From JAGVSZ01 sp963716855 (lineage in GTDB: Bacteria > Pseudomonadota > Gammaproteobacteria > Burkholderiales > SG8-39): a DNA stretch of 64,000 nt. Numbering within the stretch: position 1 is the first letter of the stretch; each line of letters starts with the position of its first letter. The notes under the pieces are model-generated. The model saw only the letters and a list, made by a program, of their open reading frames with translations. It was not told the DNA's origin and did not search any database. The position numbers were made by a program, and so were the translations under genes. This document shows positions 47,519 through 55,218 of this stretch, one piece after another. The stretch is from positions 124,001-188,000 of the forward strand of contig CAVQUV010000012.1 in the NCBI GenBank assembly GCA_963716855.1, in the 5' to 3' direction.

Positions 47519-47957
47519 TCACGTGCGCTCGGACACCCAGCGCACGAGCGAGCGGGCATCCATCGCGCCGGAGATGCGCTCCACCTCGCGGCCGTCCCGG
47601 AACACGACCAGCGTCGGGATCGAGCGGATGCCGAAACGCACGGCCACATCTTGGGCGTCCTCGGTGTTCAGTTTCGCGAATCGAACTCGGTGCGCCAGAT
47701 CTGCGGCCGCCGCATTCGAACGCCGGCGCCATGGCGCGACAGGGCGCGCACCATGGCGCCCAGAAGTCGACCACGACCGGCAGGTCGGTGCGTCCGACGA
47801 ACGCGTCGAAGCTCCGCTCGTCGAGCGCGACCGGCTTGCCGTCGAGCAGCGGCGTGCCGCAGCCGCCGCATTTCGGACCGTCGCCGAGGCGCGCGACGGG
47901 GATCCGGTTCGCCTTCAGGCATGCAGGGCACGCGACGTGCGCGTAGGCTTCCGCCAT
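47519..47957 (-). CDS. trxC: Thioredoxin 2-like protein with zinc ribbon, one frame break
   Basis: 145 residues after removal of one extra base near 47713. The N-terminal zinc ribbon has CPAC (10-13) and CGGC (30-33); the active site is WCAPC with Cys70 and Cys73 (VVVDFWAPWCAPCRAMAP). Beyond the break the sequence continues as RFAKLNTEDAQDVAVRFGIR and SIPTLVVFRDGREVERISGA, which is normal thioredoxin including the cis-proline. TrxC reduces protein disulfides and is induced by oxidative stress in E. coli. Its place in an operon with a pump and a thiol-type repressor hints at a reactive sulfur or electrophile response. Confidence 0.88.
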
Positions 47958-47971
47958 GGTCGCCGCCTCGT

Positions 47972-48187
47972 TCACGCGTGCGCCGCCGTCTTCACGCCGA
48001 GCCGACGCAGGATCGACGCGAGCGGGCAGAATCCGGTGAACCCGCTCTGGAGCAGGTTGGCGCCGACAAACACGCCGAGCCACAGAAAGTTCGCGCTGAC
48101 GAACAGCGGGCTCGCCGGCGCGCCGAGCGCGAGCGCGATGAGTACGAAGGCGCCCGCGAAGCTGTGAACCATGCTGTCGACCGTCAT
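47972..48187 (-). CDS. DUF2892 membrane protein (YgaP-type transmembrane domain)
   Basis: 71 residues, two hydrophobic segments. The ending LLQSGFTGFCPLASILRRLG V is the DUF2892 signature, as in the membrane part of the YgaP rhodanese. The conserved cysteine is in FCPL. ATG at 48187 follows an AAGGAGAG ribosome site. First gene of the DUF2892-thioredoxin-RND operon and directly downstream of a palindromic operator. YgaP-like proteins are linked to sulfur transfer, which supports a sulfur-stress role. Confidence 0.82.
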   Translation of the reverse strand: MTVDSMVHSFAGAFVLIALALGAPASPLFVSANFLWLGVFVGANLLQSGFTGFCPLASILRRLGVKTAAHA

Positions 48188-48230
48188 GACTGCTCTCCTT
48201 GGGGTGGTTGGGGAATGCACGGGCTGAACC

Positions 48231-48246
48231 ATACCCTAGGGGGTAT
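48231..48246. promoter_or_regulatory. CsoR-type operator, leftward promoter
   Basis: ATACCC-TAGG-GGGTAT, a perfect 6-bp inverted repeat with a 4-bp centre, 44 bp upstream of the DUF2892 start. It matches the TACCC...GGGTA architecture of CsoR/RcnR/CstR-family operators. The same design recurs 72 bp away in front of the repressor gene. Confidence 0.8.
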
Positions 48247-48302
48247 AGTATGTCAAGCTTGGTCTTCAGGGAGGGATGCGGTCACGTAGGTCTTGTTTAT
48301 GT

Positions 48303-48318
48303 ATACCCCGTAGGGTAT
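48303..48318. promoter_or_regulatory. CsoR-type operator, repressor promoter
   Basis: ATACCC-CGTA-GGGTAT, again a perfect inverted repeat with a 4-bp centre, ending 10 bp before the repressor ATG, so bound protein would block initiation. Together with the copy at 48231-48246 it indicates autoregulation plus control of the divergent operon. Confidence 0.8.
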
Positions 48319-48328
48319 CCTGCGCGGC

Positions 48329-48640
48329 ATGGCAACGAGCCGGGAGAAGTCGATGGCGGTGATCCGCGACGAGGACCACAAGCGGGATCTGGTGCTGCGC
48401 CTGCGCCGCGTGGAGGGCCAGCTGCGCGGCATCCAGGCGATGATCGAAGCGGGAGCGGACTGCGAGAAAGTGACGCAGCAGCTCAGCGCGAGCCGCCGCG
48501 GGTTGGACAAGGCGTTCTTCCAGGTGCTGGCGTGCGCGATCCAGGCCGGACCGGAAGGCGCGGCGACAGCCGCGAAGGGTGCGGGCGCCGCAGCGGAGCG
48601 GCTGGAGCACGCCGCCGCGCTGCTGGCGAAGTTCGGCTAG
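48329..48640 (+). CDS. CsoR/RcnR/FrmR-superfamily repressor with unusual cysteine arrangement
   Basis: 103 residues, all-helical DUF156 fold: LVLRLRRVEGQLRGIQAMIE (21-40) is the DNA-binding/dimer helix and VTQQLSASRRGLDKAFFQVL the second. Cys45 sits at the conserved first sensing position. Counting from it, the His and second-ligand positions of copper CsoR (25 and 29 residues on) are Ala70 and Gly74, and the only other cysteine is Cys69. So it is neither canonical CsoR, FrmR, RcnR nor CstR. Start taken at 48329; a methionine at 48353 is possible. It overlaps the convergent dehydrogenase gene, sharing a CTAG that gives both stops. Confidence 0.82.
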   Translation: MATSREKSMAVIRDEDHKRDLVLRLRRVEGQLRGIQAMIEAGADCEKVTQQLSASRRGLDKAFFQVLACAIQAGPEGAATAAKGAGAAAERLEHAAALLAKFG

Positions 48641-49522
48641 CCGCGGCCGCGCGCGGCCCAGAGCGCCGGGATCTTGGTGCAGTCCGCTGCGCCGAATCCC
48701 GCGCGCGCGGCCTCATCGAGACACTCGAGCGCTTGCGCGGTCACCGGCAGGGTGACGCCGCGGCTGCGCGCCTCGTCGAGCATCGTGCGCATATCCTTGC
48801 GAACATTATCGATCTCGACCGTCGGGGTGACGGCCTCGCCCCGGAGTTGCGCCGCCACTAGAGGAGAGCGCGCCTTAAGCATGTTCGGCGCACCCGACGT
48901 GTCGACGAAGATGTCCATCAGGCGCGCCGCATCCAGCCCGAGGGGCTGCGTCAGCGCAAGCGCCTCGCCGAACGCCTGCCAGAACACGAGGAGCGGCAGG
49001 TTGATCGCGAGCTTCATCGACGCGCCGGCGCCCACCGGTCCGACGTGCTCGATGCGGCGACACAGCTGCTCGAGGATCGGCCGCGCCCGCGCCACGTCCG
49101 TTTCGGCGCCGCCGGCGAAGCCGAAGAGCTTCCCTTCCTTGGCCGGCCCGGTCGTCCCGCCGACGGGACACTCGACGAGCATCGCGCCGCGGGCGCGAAA
49201 CGCTGTCGGCGAGCGCGCGCTGGGTCTCCGGGCGGACCGTGCTCATCTCGATGAAGAGCTTTCCCTTGACGTCGCCGGCGAGCAGGCCACCCGGGCCGCG
49301 GTACGCCGCGTCGATCGCGGCGGCGTCGGTGAGGATCGTGATGACCGCCTCCGAGCGCGCGGCGAGCGCCTCCGGTGTCGCGGCGACCTGCGCGCCCGCG
49401 GCGGCGAGCGGCACGGTCTTCGCCGCGGTCCGATTCCAGACCGCGACCTCGTGACCCTGGCCGAGGAGCCGGGTGGCGATGGCCGCACCCATGCGGCCGG
49501 TGCCTGCGATGCCGATGCGCAC
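48637..49522 (-). CDS. 3-hydroxyisobutyrate dehydrogenase family oxidoreductase, one frame break
   Basis: About 294 residues. The NAD(P) fold starts RIGIAGTGRMGAAIATRLLG, the substrate motif is VECPVGGTTGPAKEGKLFGF, and the catalytic lysine lies in GAGASMKLAINLPL. An extra T near 49199 splits the gene after ALADSV; removing it restores RARGAMLVECPVGG. Enzymes of the family oxidise 3-hydroxyisobutyrate, tartronate semialdehyde or related acids. The stop shares CTAG with the repressor stop on the other strand. Confidence 0.86.
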
Positions 49523-49698
49523 GATCGCGTCTCCTGGAAGTCTGCAAAAGAGCGCGGGATGCTAGCACGCGGGATTTCACGTGCGGCGCAGCAATCCGTG
49601 CACGTTGACACTCGAGCGACGCTTGAGGTCCAATGAGCCGACGATAAATAAGACGACGGCGTCACCGCGCGACGGCTGCCGCATCACGGAGGAGACCC

Positions 49699-49848
49699 AT
49701 GGCGGACATCACGCCCGCCTGCGCCGCGGCCGACCTTTGCGACGGCATGCGCGTCGACTCGCGTGCCTGCTGCCCGCTCCCGCATGTCACACCCGGCCGT
49801 GCGCCGTACGCGCTGATGCCGGTCATTTCTGCCAAGGAGAAACGATGA
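49699..49848 (+). CDS. Small ORF (49 aa) coupled to the maleylpyruvate isomerase gene
   Basis: A 49-residue frame with a strong ribosome site (GGAGGAG, 49689-49695) and a TGA overlapping the next ATG (ATGA at 49845-49848). It is cysteine-rich for its size (five Cys). The start ITPACAAADLCDGM weakly recalls the N-terminus of RraA-like proteins, so it could be a truncated remnant, a leader peptide or a genuine small protein. The rest of the 322-bp gap (49523-49698) has no recognisable gene and should hold the promoters for the divergent dehydrogenase and this unit. Confidence 0.4.
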   Translation: MADITPACAAADLCDGMRVDSRACCPLPHVTPGRAPYALMPVISAKEKR

Positions 49849-50498
49849 AACTGTTCGGTTTCTGGCGATCGCTCGCGAGCTTCCGCGTCCGTATCGCGCT
49901 CAACCTCAAGGGCGTGCCCTACGAGGAGATTTCGATCGACCTCCTCAAGGGCAATCAGTTCGAGGACAGCTACCGCAAGGTCAACCCGCAAAGCGTCGTG
50001 CCCGCGCTCGACGACGGCGAGGGGCCGGCGCTGTTCGAGTCGCTGGCGATCCTGGAGTACCTCGACGAGCGCTTCCCCAGGCCGCCGCTGCTGCCCGAGG
50101 GCGCGCGGGCGCGCGCACGCGTCCGGGGCATCTCGCAGATGGTCGCCTGCGACGCGCATCCGCTGATCGTCCCGCGCATCCGCAAGTATCTCGCGAGCGA
50201 GTACAAGCTCGACGACGAGGGGGTCAACCGGTGGTGTCAGCACTGGTTCAACACCATGTCCGCCGCGATCGAGCGTCAGCTCGCGGACAGCCCGGCGACG
50301 GGACGCTATTGCCATGGCGATGCGCTCACCATCGCCGATCTGTGCCTCGTGTCGCACGTGGTGGGCTCGCGTGCGTACTTCAAATGCGACATGACGCCCT
50401 ATCCCACCGTCACGCGCATCGCCGACGAGTGCCTGAAGCTCGACGCGTTCGCGCGCGCACACCCGCTCAAGCAGCCCGGCGCAACGGCCGGGCACTAG
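49845..50498 (+). CDS. maiA: Zeta-class glutathione S-transferase: maleylacetoacetate/maleylpyruvate isomerase
   Basis: 217 residues. The zeta signature reads FWRSLASFRVRIALNLKGVP (usually SSxxxRVRIAL) and KVNPQSVVPALDDGEGPALF ESLAILEYLDE holds the glutathione site; the C-terminal helix RYCHGDALTIADLCLVSHVV is the GST N-capping region. The enzyme uses glutathione to isomerise maleylacetoacetate (tyrosine route) or maleylpyruvate (gentisate route). With 3-hydroxybenzoate-6-hydroxylase-like and fumarylpyruvate-hydrolase-like genes in the window, the gentisate role is favoured. Start set at 49845 after an AAGGAGAAA site. Confidence 0.85.
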   Translation: MKLFGFWRSLASFRVRIALNLKGVPYEEISIDLLKGNQFEDSYRKVNPQSVVPALDDGEGPALFESLAILEYLDERFPRPPLLPEGARARARVRGISQMVACDAHPLIVPRIRKYLASEYKLDDEGVNRWCQHWFNTMSAAIERQLADSPATGRYCHGDALTIADLCLVSHVVGSRAYFKCDMTPYPTVTRIADECLKLDAFARAHPLKQPGATAGH

Positions 50499-50540
50499 AC
50501 GATAAAACGACAAGTACCGCTCAAGGAGAGGAGACGACAC

Positions 50541-51795
50541 ATGAGCATCAGCCGCAGAAAGTTCATCCAGGGCGTGGCCGGCGCCGGCGCGCTCGCCGCG
50601 ACCACGCACGCCCCTTGGGTGCGCGCGACAAGCCTCGGGCCCGATCCGGGTCGGCCTGCTGACCGTGAAGACCGGTCCGCTCGCCTCCGGCGGCATCGAC
50701 ATGGAGCGGGCGCTCGTCATGTATCTCAAGGAGCGCAACAACACGCTCGCCGGTCGCAAGGTCGAGCTCACGGTTGCCGACACGGGCGGCGTGCCGGCGA
50801 CGGCACGCACCAAGACGCAGGAGCTCGTCGAGCGCAACAAGGTGAACGTGCTCATCGGCCCGCTCGCGGCCTTCGAGGCGCTGGCGATCGACGATTACCT
50901 GCGCGCGCAGCAGATGCCCACGCTCTCGGTGGCTGCGGCCGAGGACTTGACCCAGCGCAAGGCAAATCCGTGGTTCGTCCGGCCAACGTCGACGTCGGCG
51001 CAGTGCGCGCATCCGATGGCCGACTACTGCGCCAAGACGCTGAAGTGGCGCCGCATGGTGGTCGTGGCCGACGACTTCGCCTACGGTCATGAGATGTGCG
51101 CCGGCTTCCAGCGCGTGTTCGAGGACGCGGGCGGCCGGGTGGTGCAGAAGATGTTCTCGCCGCTGGCGGTCCCCGACTACGCGACCTATATCGCGCAGCT
51201 CAAGACCAACGTCGACGGCGTGTTCCTCGGCTTCGCCGGCTCGAACGGCTTCCGCTACCTGCGCCAGTTCAACGAGTACGGCCTGCGCGGCAAGGTGAAC
51301 GTCGTGGGCGGCATGACCGCCCTCGACGAGGCGGTGCTGCGCAACATGGGTGACGAAGCGCTCGGAATACAGACGGCGTGCTGGTACTCGGCCGAGCTGG
51401 CGAACCCGATCAACCGGAACTTCGCCGCCGCATTCCGCAAGGAGTTCAAGTACGACCCGGGCTTCTACGCCGCGGCGACGTACGTGAACGGCGCGGTGCT
51501 CGAGTCGGCGCTCGACGCGGTGAAGGGCAAAGTGGAAGACAAGCAGGCGTTCATGAAAGCGCTGCGCGGCGTGAAAGCCCAGACCGCGCGTGGACCGGTG
51601 GCGTTCGACGACTACGGCAATGTCGTCGGCGACGTGTTCATCCGCGCGGTCGAGCGCAAGGACGGGCGGCTCGTGAACGCGGTGCAGTTCACCTACCCGA
51701 ACGTCAGCCAGTTCTGGACCTACGATCCGAAGGCGTTCCTGGCGAACCCGGTCTACTCCCGCGACTGGCCGCCGGCGAAGTACCTCGAGTCCTGA
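50541..51795 (+). CDS. ABC transporter substrate-binding protein (Liv type) with Tat-like signal, one frame break
   Basis: About 417 residues. The twin-arginine-like signal SRRKFIQGVAGAGALAATT H is followed by the receptor starting IRVGLLTVKTGPLASGGIDM ERALVM; ELVERNKVNVLIGPLAAFEA and the C-terminal DYGNVVGDVFIRAVERKDGR are typical of type-I LivJ-like receptors. An extra G in a GGG run near 50640 separates signal and body. Ligands of this branch include branched-chain amino acids, amides and aromatic acids. The permease and ATPase genes follow, after a strong hairpin. Confidence 0.88.
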
Positions 51796-51800
51796 CCGAC

Positions 51801-51837
51801 GGGACGCGCGGCGGGGCACGCTGCCGCCGCGCGTCCC
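51801..51837 (+). terminator. Strong hairpin between Liv receptor and permease genes
   Basis: GGGACGCGCGGCGG (51801-51814) pairs perfectly over 14 bp with CCGCCGCGCGTCCC (51824-51837), 5 bp after the receptor stop. No T-tract follows. Probably a 3' stabiliser or partial terminator that raises receptor over permease expression. Confidence 0.6.
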
Positions 51838-51855
51838 GCTCACACCGACCCGCAC

Positions 51856-52716
51856 ATGCAGTTCTGGGTGATCCAGACGCTGAACAGCCTCGCGCTCGGC
51901 GGGCTGCTCTTTCTGCTGTCCTCGGGCTTCTCCCTGATCTTCGGGCTGATGCGGATCGCGAACCTGACGCACGGCGCGCTGTTCATGCTCGGCGCCTACA
52001 TCGGAGTGACGATCCTGAAGTTCGTTCCGAACCTCTGGTTGGCGGCACTCCTGGGGGGGCTCGCGGTGGGCGCCTTCGGCGGGTTCGTCGAACGCTTCAT
52101 CCTGCGCCGGCTGCCCGGGAACGTGCTCGGGCAGGTGCTGGTCACGCTCGGCATCGCGTTCATCATCGCCGACCTTTGCCTGATCCTCTGGGGCGGCGAC
52201 CCGATCCCGGTGCCGACGCCGCCGGGGCTGCAGAAGCCGCTGGTCGTCGCCGGGGTGCCGTTCCCGACCTATCGCCTCGTCGTCATCGCGATCGCGATCG
52301 TGGTCGCCATCGCGCTCTACCTGCTGATGGAGCGCACGCGGCTCGGCGCGATGATCCGCGCCGGCGTCGACGACATGCAGATGGCGCGCGCGGTCGGTAT
52401 CCCGGTATCGCGGCTGTTCACCACCGTGTTCTGCCTCGGCGCCGCGCTCGCGGGAGCGGGCGGCATCGTGGGCGGCCCGATCCTATCGGCCTACCCGGGG
52501 CTGGACGCCGACATGCTGCCGCTCGCGCTGATCGTGGTGATCCTCGGCGGCGTGGGCAGCCTGGTCGGCGCGTTCGTCGGCAGCTTCATCGTCGGGTTCG
52601 TCTACACGTTCGGCATCGCGCTCGCGCCCGACCTCGCGTACGTGATCCTGTTCCTCCCGATGATCTTCGTGATCGCGTTTCGCCCGCGCGGACTGTTTGG
52701 GCGGGCGGGGGCATGA
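51856..52716 (+). CDS. livH: Branched-chain amino acid-type ABC permease LivH
   Basis: 286 residues with eight hydrophobic segments. SLALGGLLFLLSSGFSLIFG and RIANLTHGALFMLGAYIGVT at the start and RAGVDDMQMARAVGIPVSRL in the cytoplasmic EAA-like loop are LivH landmarks. It forms half of the membrane channel with LivM. A 109-bp insert carrying a hairpin separates it from livM, whereas these genes usually abut. Confidence 0.92.
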   Translation: MQFWVIQTLNSLALGGLLFLLSSGFSLIFGLMRIANLTHGALFMLGAYIGVTILKFVPNLWLAALLGGLAVGAFGGFVERFILRRLPGNVLGQVLVTLGIAFIIADLCLILWGGDPIPVPTPPGLQKPLVVAGVPFPTYRLVVIAIAIVVAIALYLLMERTRLGAMIRAGVDDMQMARAVGIPVSRLFTTVFCLGAALAGAGGIVGGPILSAYPGLDADMLPLALIVVILGGVGSLVGAFVGSFIVGFVYTFGIALAPDLAYVILFLPMIFVIAFRPRGLFGRAGA

Positions 52717-52731
52717 GCCACCGAGCAGGGG

Positions 52732-52749
52732 CCCCACGCTTGCGTGGGG
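52732..52749. repeat. Perfect palindrome in the livH-livM spacer
   Basis: CCCCACGC (52732-52739) and GCGTGGGG (52742-52749) form an 8-bp stem with a TT centre. It sits in a 109-bp spacer of REP-like character between two genes that normally overlap or touch. No ORF is present in the spacer. Confidence 0.5.
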
Positions 52750-52825
52750 ATGCGAGAACGGCGAACTGCACCCGCCGCCGACGGCACAGCTTCGTGCAAT
52801 CCAATGGCCTACCGGAGGCGGCCGC

Positions 52826-53761
52826 ATGAGCCGAACCCCCTGGGTCGTCCTCGCGCTTGCGCTCGTGGCGCTGCCGTGGGTGGCGGGCGAGTTCTACGTC
52901 AACCTGTCGAGCCAGATCCTGATCGCCGCGATTTTCGCGGCGAGCCTGAACCTGCTCGTGGGTTACGGCGGGCTCCCCTCGCTCGGACACGCGTCCTACC
53001 TCGGCATGGCCGCCTACGTCTCGGCGTGGCTGTCGCTCAAGTTCGGGCTCGAGCACTGGGTCACCGCCCCCGCGGCGCTCGCCGCGACGACGCTGATGGC
53101 GTGCGTCTTCGGCTGGGTCGCGCTGCGCGCCACCGGGCTCGGCTTCCTGATGATCACGCTCGCGCTCTCGCAGGTGCTGTGGGGGCTCGGCTATCGCTGG
53201 GTGTCGGTGACGAACGGCGACAACGGGCTCTCCAGCCTCACCCGCCCCGCGCCGTTCGGCATCAGCCTCGAGAGCGCGATGGCGTTCTACTACTTCGCGC
53301 TGATCGTCACCGTCGCGTCGATCTGGCTGATGGCGCGCCTCGTCGCCTCGCCATTCGGCGCCGGCCTCCGCGGCACGCGCGACCAGCCGCGCCGCATGGC
53401 CGCGCTCGGTCACGACGTCTGGCGGGTCCGCTGGCTCACGTTCGTCTATGCCGGCTTCTGGGGCGCCGTGTCGGGGCTGCTGTACGTCTACTATCACAAG
53501 TACATCCACCCGACGTCCCTCTCGCTCACGAGCTCCGCCGAGGCACTGCTCGGCGTGATCGCCGGCGGCGCCGGCACGCTCGCCGGACCGATCGTCGGCG
53601 CCGGCATCGTGCTGATCCTCAAGAACTACGCGTCCGCGTATATCGAGCGCTGGAACATGCTGCTCGGGTTCGTGTTCCTCGCGATCATCCTGTTCATGCC
53701 CGACGGCGTGGTGCCCGGGGTGCGGCGCGCATGGACGCGATTGCGGGGAGGCAAGACGTGA
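52826..53761 (+). CDS. livM: Branched-chain amino acid-type ABC permease LivM
   Basis: 311 residues. SLNLLVGYGGLPSLGHASYL is the LivM hallmark, with RGTRDQPRRMAALGHDVWRV in the cytoplasmic loop and a final LLGFVFLAIILFMPDGVVPG. Start at 52826 was chosen over an upstream ATG inside the spacer because homology begins there. Its TGA overlaps the GTG start of livG. Confidence 0.92.
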   Translation: MSRTPWVVLALALVALPWVAGEFYVNLSSQILIAAIFAASLNLLVGYGGLPSLGHASYLGMAAYVSAWLSLKFGLEHWVTAPAALAATTLMACVFGWVALRATGLGFLMITLALSQVLWGLGYRWVSVTNGDNGLSSLTRPAPFGISLESAMAFYYFALIVTVASIWLMARLVASPFGAGLRGTRDQPRRMAALGHDVWRVRWLTFVYAGFWGAVSGLLYVYYHKYIHPTSLSLTSSAEALLGVIAGGAGTLAGPIVGAGIVLILKNYASAYIERWNMLLGFVFLAIILFMPDGVVPGVRRAWTRLRGGKT

Positions 53762-54498
53762 CGCCCGCACTCGAGATCGACGACCTCTGCAAGTCGTTCG
53801 GCGGGCTGCCGGCGACGAATCACATCTCGTTGAGCGTCCTGCCGGGCGAACGCCGCCTGATCATCGGGCCGAACGGCGCGGGCAAGACGACGCTTTTCAA
53901 CCAGATCACCGGCGACTTCCTGCCGGACTCGGGGAAGGTGCGGCTGTTCGGACGCGACATCACGCGGCTCGCACCCCACCAGCGCGCGCATCTGGGGGTC
54001 GCGCGCACGTACCAGATCATCACGCTGTTCCCGAAAGACACGCTCGAGCACAACGTCGCGCTCGCGCTGCTCGGCTTGAAGCCGTCGCGCTGGAACGCCT
54101 TCGGGCGGCTCGCGACCGATACGGCGCTCTACGAGGAGGCGCGCCGCGCGCTCGCGCTCGTGCAGCTCGAGCCGCTGGCGAAGCGCATGATCGGGGAGAT
54201 CTCGTACGGCGAGAAGCGCCGCGTCGAGATCGCACTCGCGCTGGCGCAGCGGCCGAAGCTCCTGCTCCTCGACGAGCCGCTGGCGGGACTGTCGCGCGAC
54301 GAACGCGCGGCCGTGAAGCAGCTGATCGATTCGATCCCGCGCGAGACGACCGTCGTGCTGATCGAACACGACATGGACACGGCGCTCGACCTCGCGGAGC
54401 AAATCACGGTGCTGCACTACGGCAGCGTGATCGTCGAGGGCACCCGCGCCGAAGTGGTCGCCGATCCGAAGACGCGCGAGGTCTACCTTGGCCACTGA
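53758..54498 (+). CDS. livG: ABC transporter ATP-binding protein LivG, GTG start
   Basis: 246 residues. Walker A is IGPNGAGKTTLFN, the signature is ISYGEKRRVEIALAL, Walker B LLLLDEPLAGLS, and the switch histidine lies in VVLIEHDMD. VARTYQIITLF is the typical LivG variant of the Q-loop region. GTG at 53758 overlaps the livM stop by 4 bp, and the end overlaps livF by 11 bp. Confidence 0.93.
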   Translation: MTPALEIDDLCKSFGGLPATNHISLSVLPGERRLIIGPNGAGKTTLFNQITGDFLPDSGKVRLFGRDITRLAPHQRAHLGVARTYQIITLFPKDTLEHNVALALLGLKPSRWNAFGRLATDTALYEEARRALALVQLEPLAKRMIGEISYGEKRRVEIALALAQRPKLLLLDEPLAGLSRDERAAVKQLIDSIPRETTVVLIEHDMDTALDLAEQITVLHYGSVIVEGTRAEVVADPKTREVYLGH

Positions 54499-55204
54499 CG
54501 CGTTGGCCCTGGAGGGGATCAACGCCCTGTACGGCGACAGCCACGTGCTCTACGACGTGTCCTTCCGGCTCGGCTCGGGCCGCGTGCTCGCGCTGCTCGG
54601 CCGGAACGGCGCCGGCAAGACGACCTGCATGAGCGCCGTGATCGGGTTCCTGCCGCCACGCGACGGCGAGGTGCGGCTGTTCGGCGAGCCGGTCACGCGC
54701 CTCGCGCCGGAAGCGATCTCGCGCAAGGGCATCGGCCTGGTGCCTCAGGGGCGGCGGATCTTCCCGACCCTGACCGTGCGGGAGAACCTCGCAGTCGCGC
54801 AACAGTCGCGTCCCGGAGTCGAGCGCCCCTGGACCGTCGAGGGCGTCTTCGAGCTGTTCCCGCGACTGCGCGAACGGCACGCCCAGACCGCCGGTTCGCT
54901 GTCGGGCGGCGAGCAGCAGATGCTCGCAATCAGCCGCGCGCTGATGGGCAACCCGCGCGTGCTCCTGATGGACGAGCCCTCCGAGGGGCTCGCGCCCCTC
55001 ATCGTCGCCGAGGTCGGCCGCACGATCGCGCGGCTGAAGCGCGAAGGCCAGTCGATCGTGCTCGTCGAGCAGAACGTGAAGCTCGCGCTCGAGCTCGCCG
55101 ATGACGTCGTGATCCTGAACACCGGCCGGGTGGTGTTCGCCGGGGGCGTGGACGAGGTGCGCAGCAACGACGAGCTGGTCGCCCAGCACCTCGGCGTCTT
55201 CTGA
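54488..55204 (+). CDS. livF: ABC transporter ATP-binding protein LivF, probable TTG start
   Basis: 238 residues. Walker A LLGRNGAGKTTCMSAV, VPQGRRIFPTLTVRENL, signature LSGGEQQMLAISRALM, Walker B VLLMDEPSEGLAP and IVLVEQNVKLALELADD are all LivF-like. No ATG is available; the TTG at 54488, overlapping the end of livG by 11 bp, gives the right N-terminus (ALALEGINALYGDSHVLYDV). A TTG start would lower expression slightly and is worth noting. Confidence 0.92.
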   Translation: MATDALALEGINALYGDSHVLYDVSFRLGSGRVLALLGRNGAGKTTCMSAVIGFLPPRDGEVRLFGEPVTRLAPEAISRKGIGLVPQGRRIFPTLTVRENLAVAQQSRPGVERPWTVEGVFELFPRLRERHAQTAGSLSGGEQQMLAISRALMGNPRVLLMDEPSEGLAPLIVAEVGRTIARLKREGQSIVLVEQNVKLALELADDVVILNTGRVVFAGGVDEVRSNDELVAQHLGVF

Positions 55205-55218
55205 CCGCGCGCGGTCGG

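Noticed and set aside
55203..55216. GACCGCGCGCGGTC as a terminator between livF and cobW
   Set aside because: Palindromic, but GC-only without loop or T-tract; any role as a bidirectional terminator cannot be supported.
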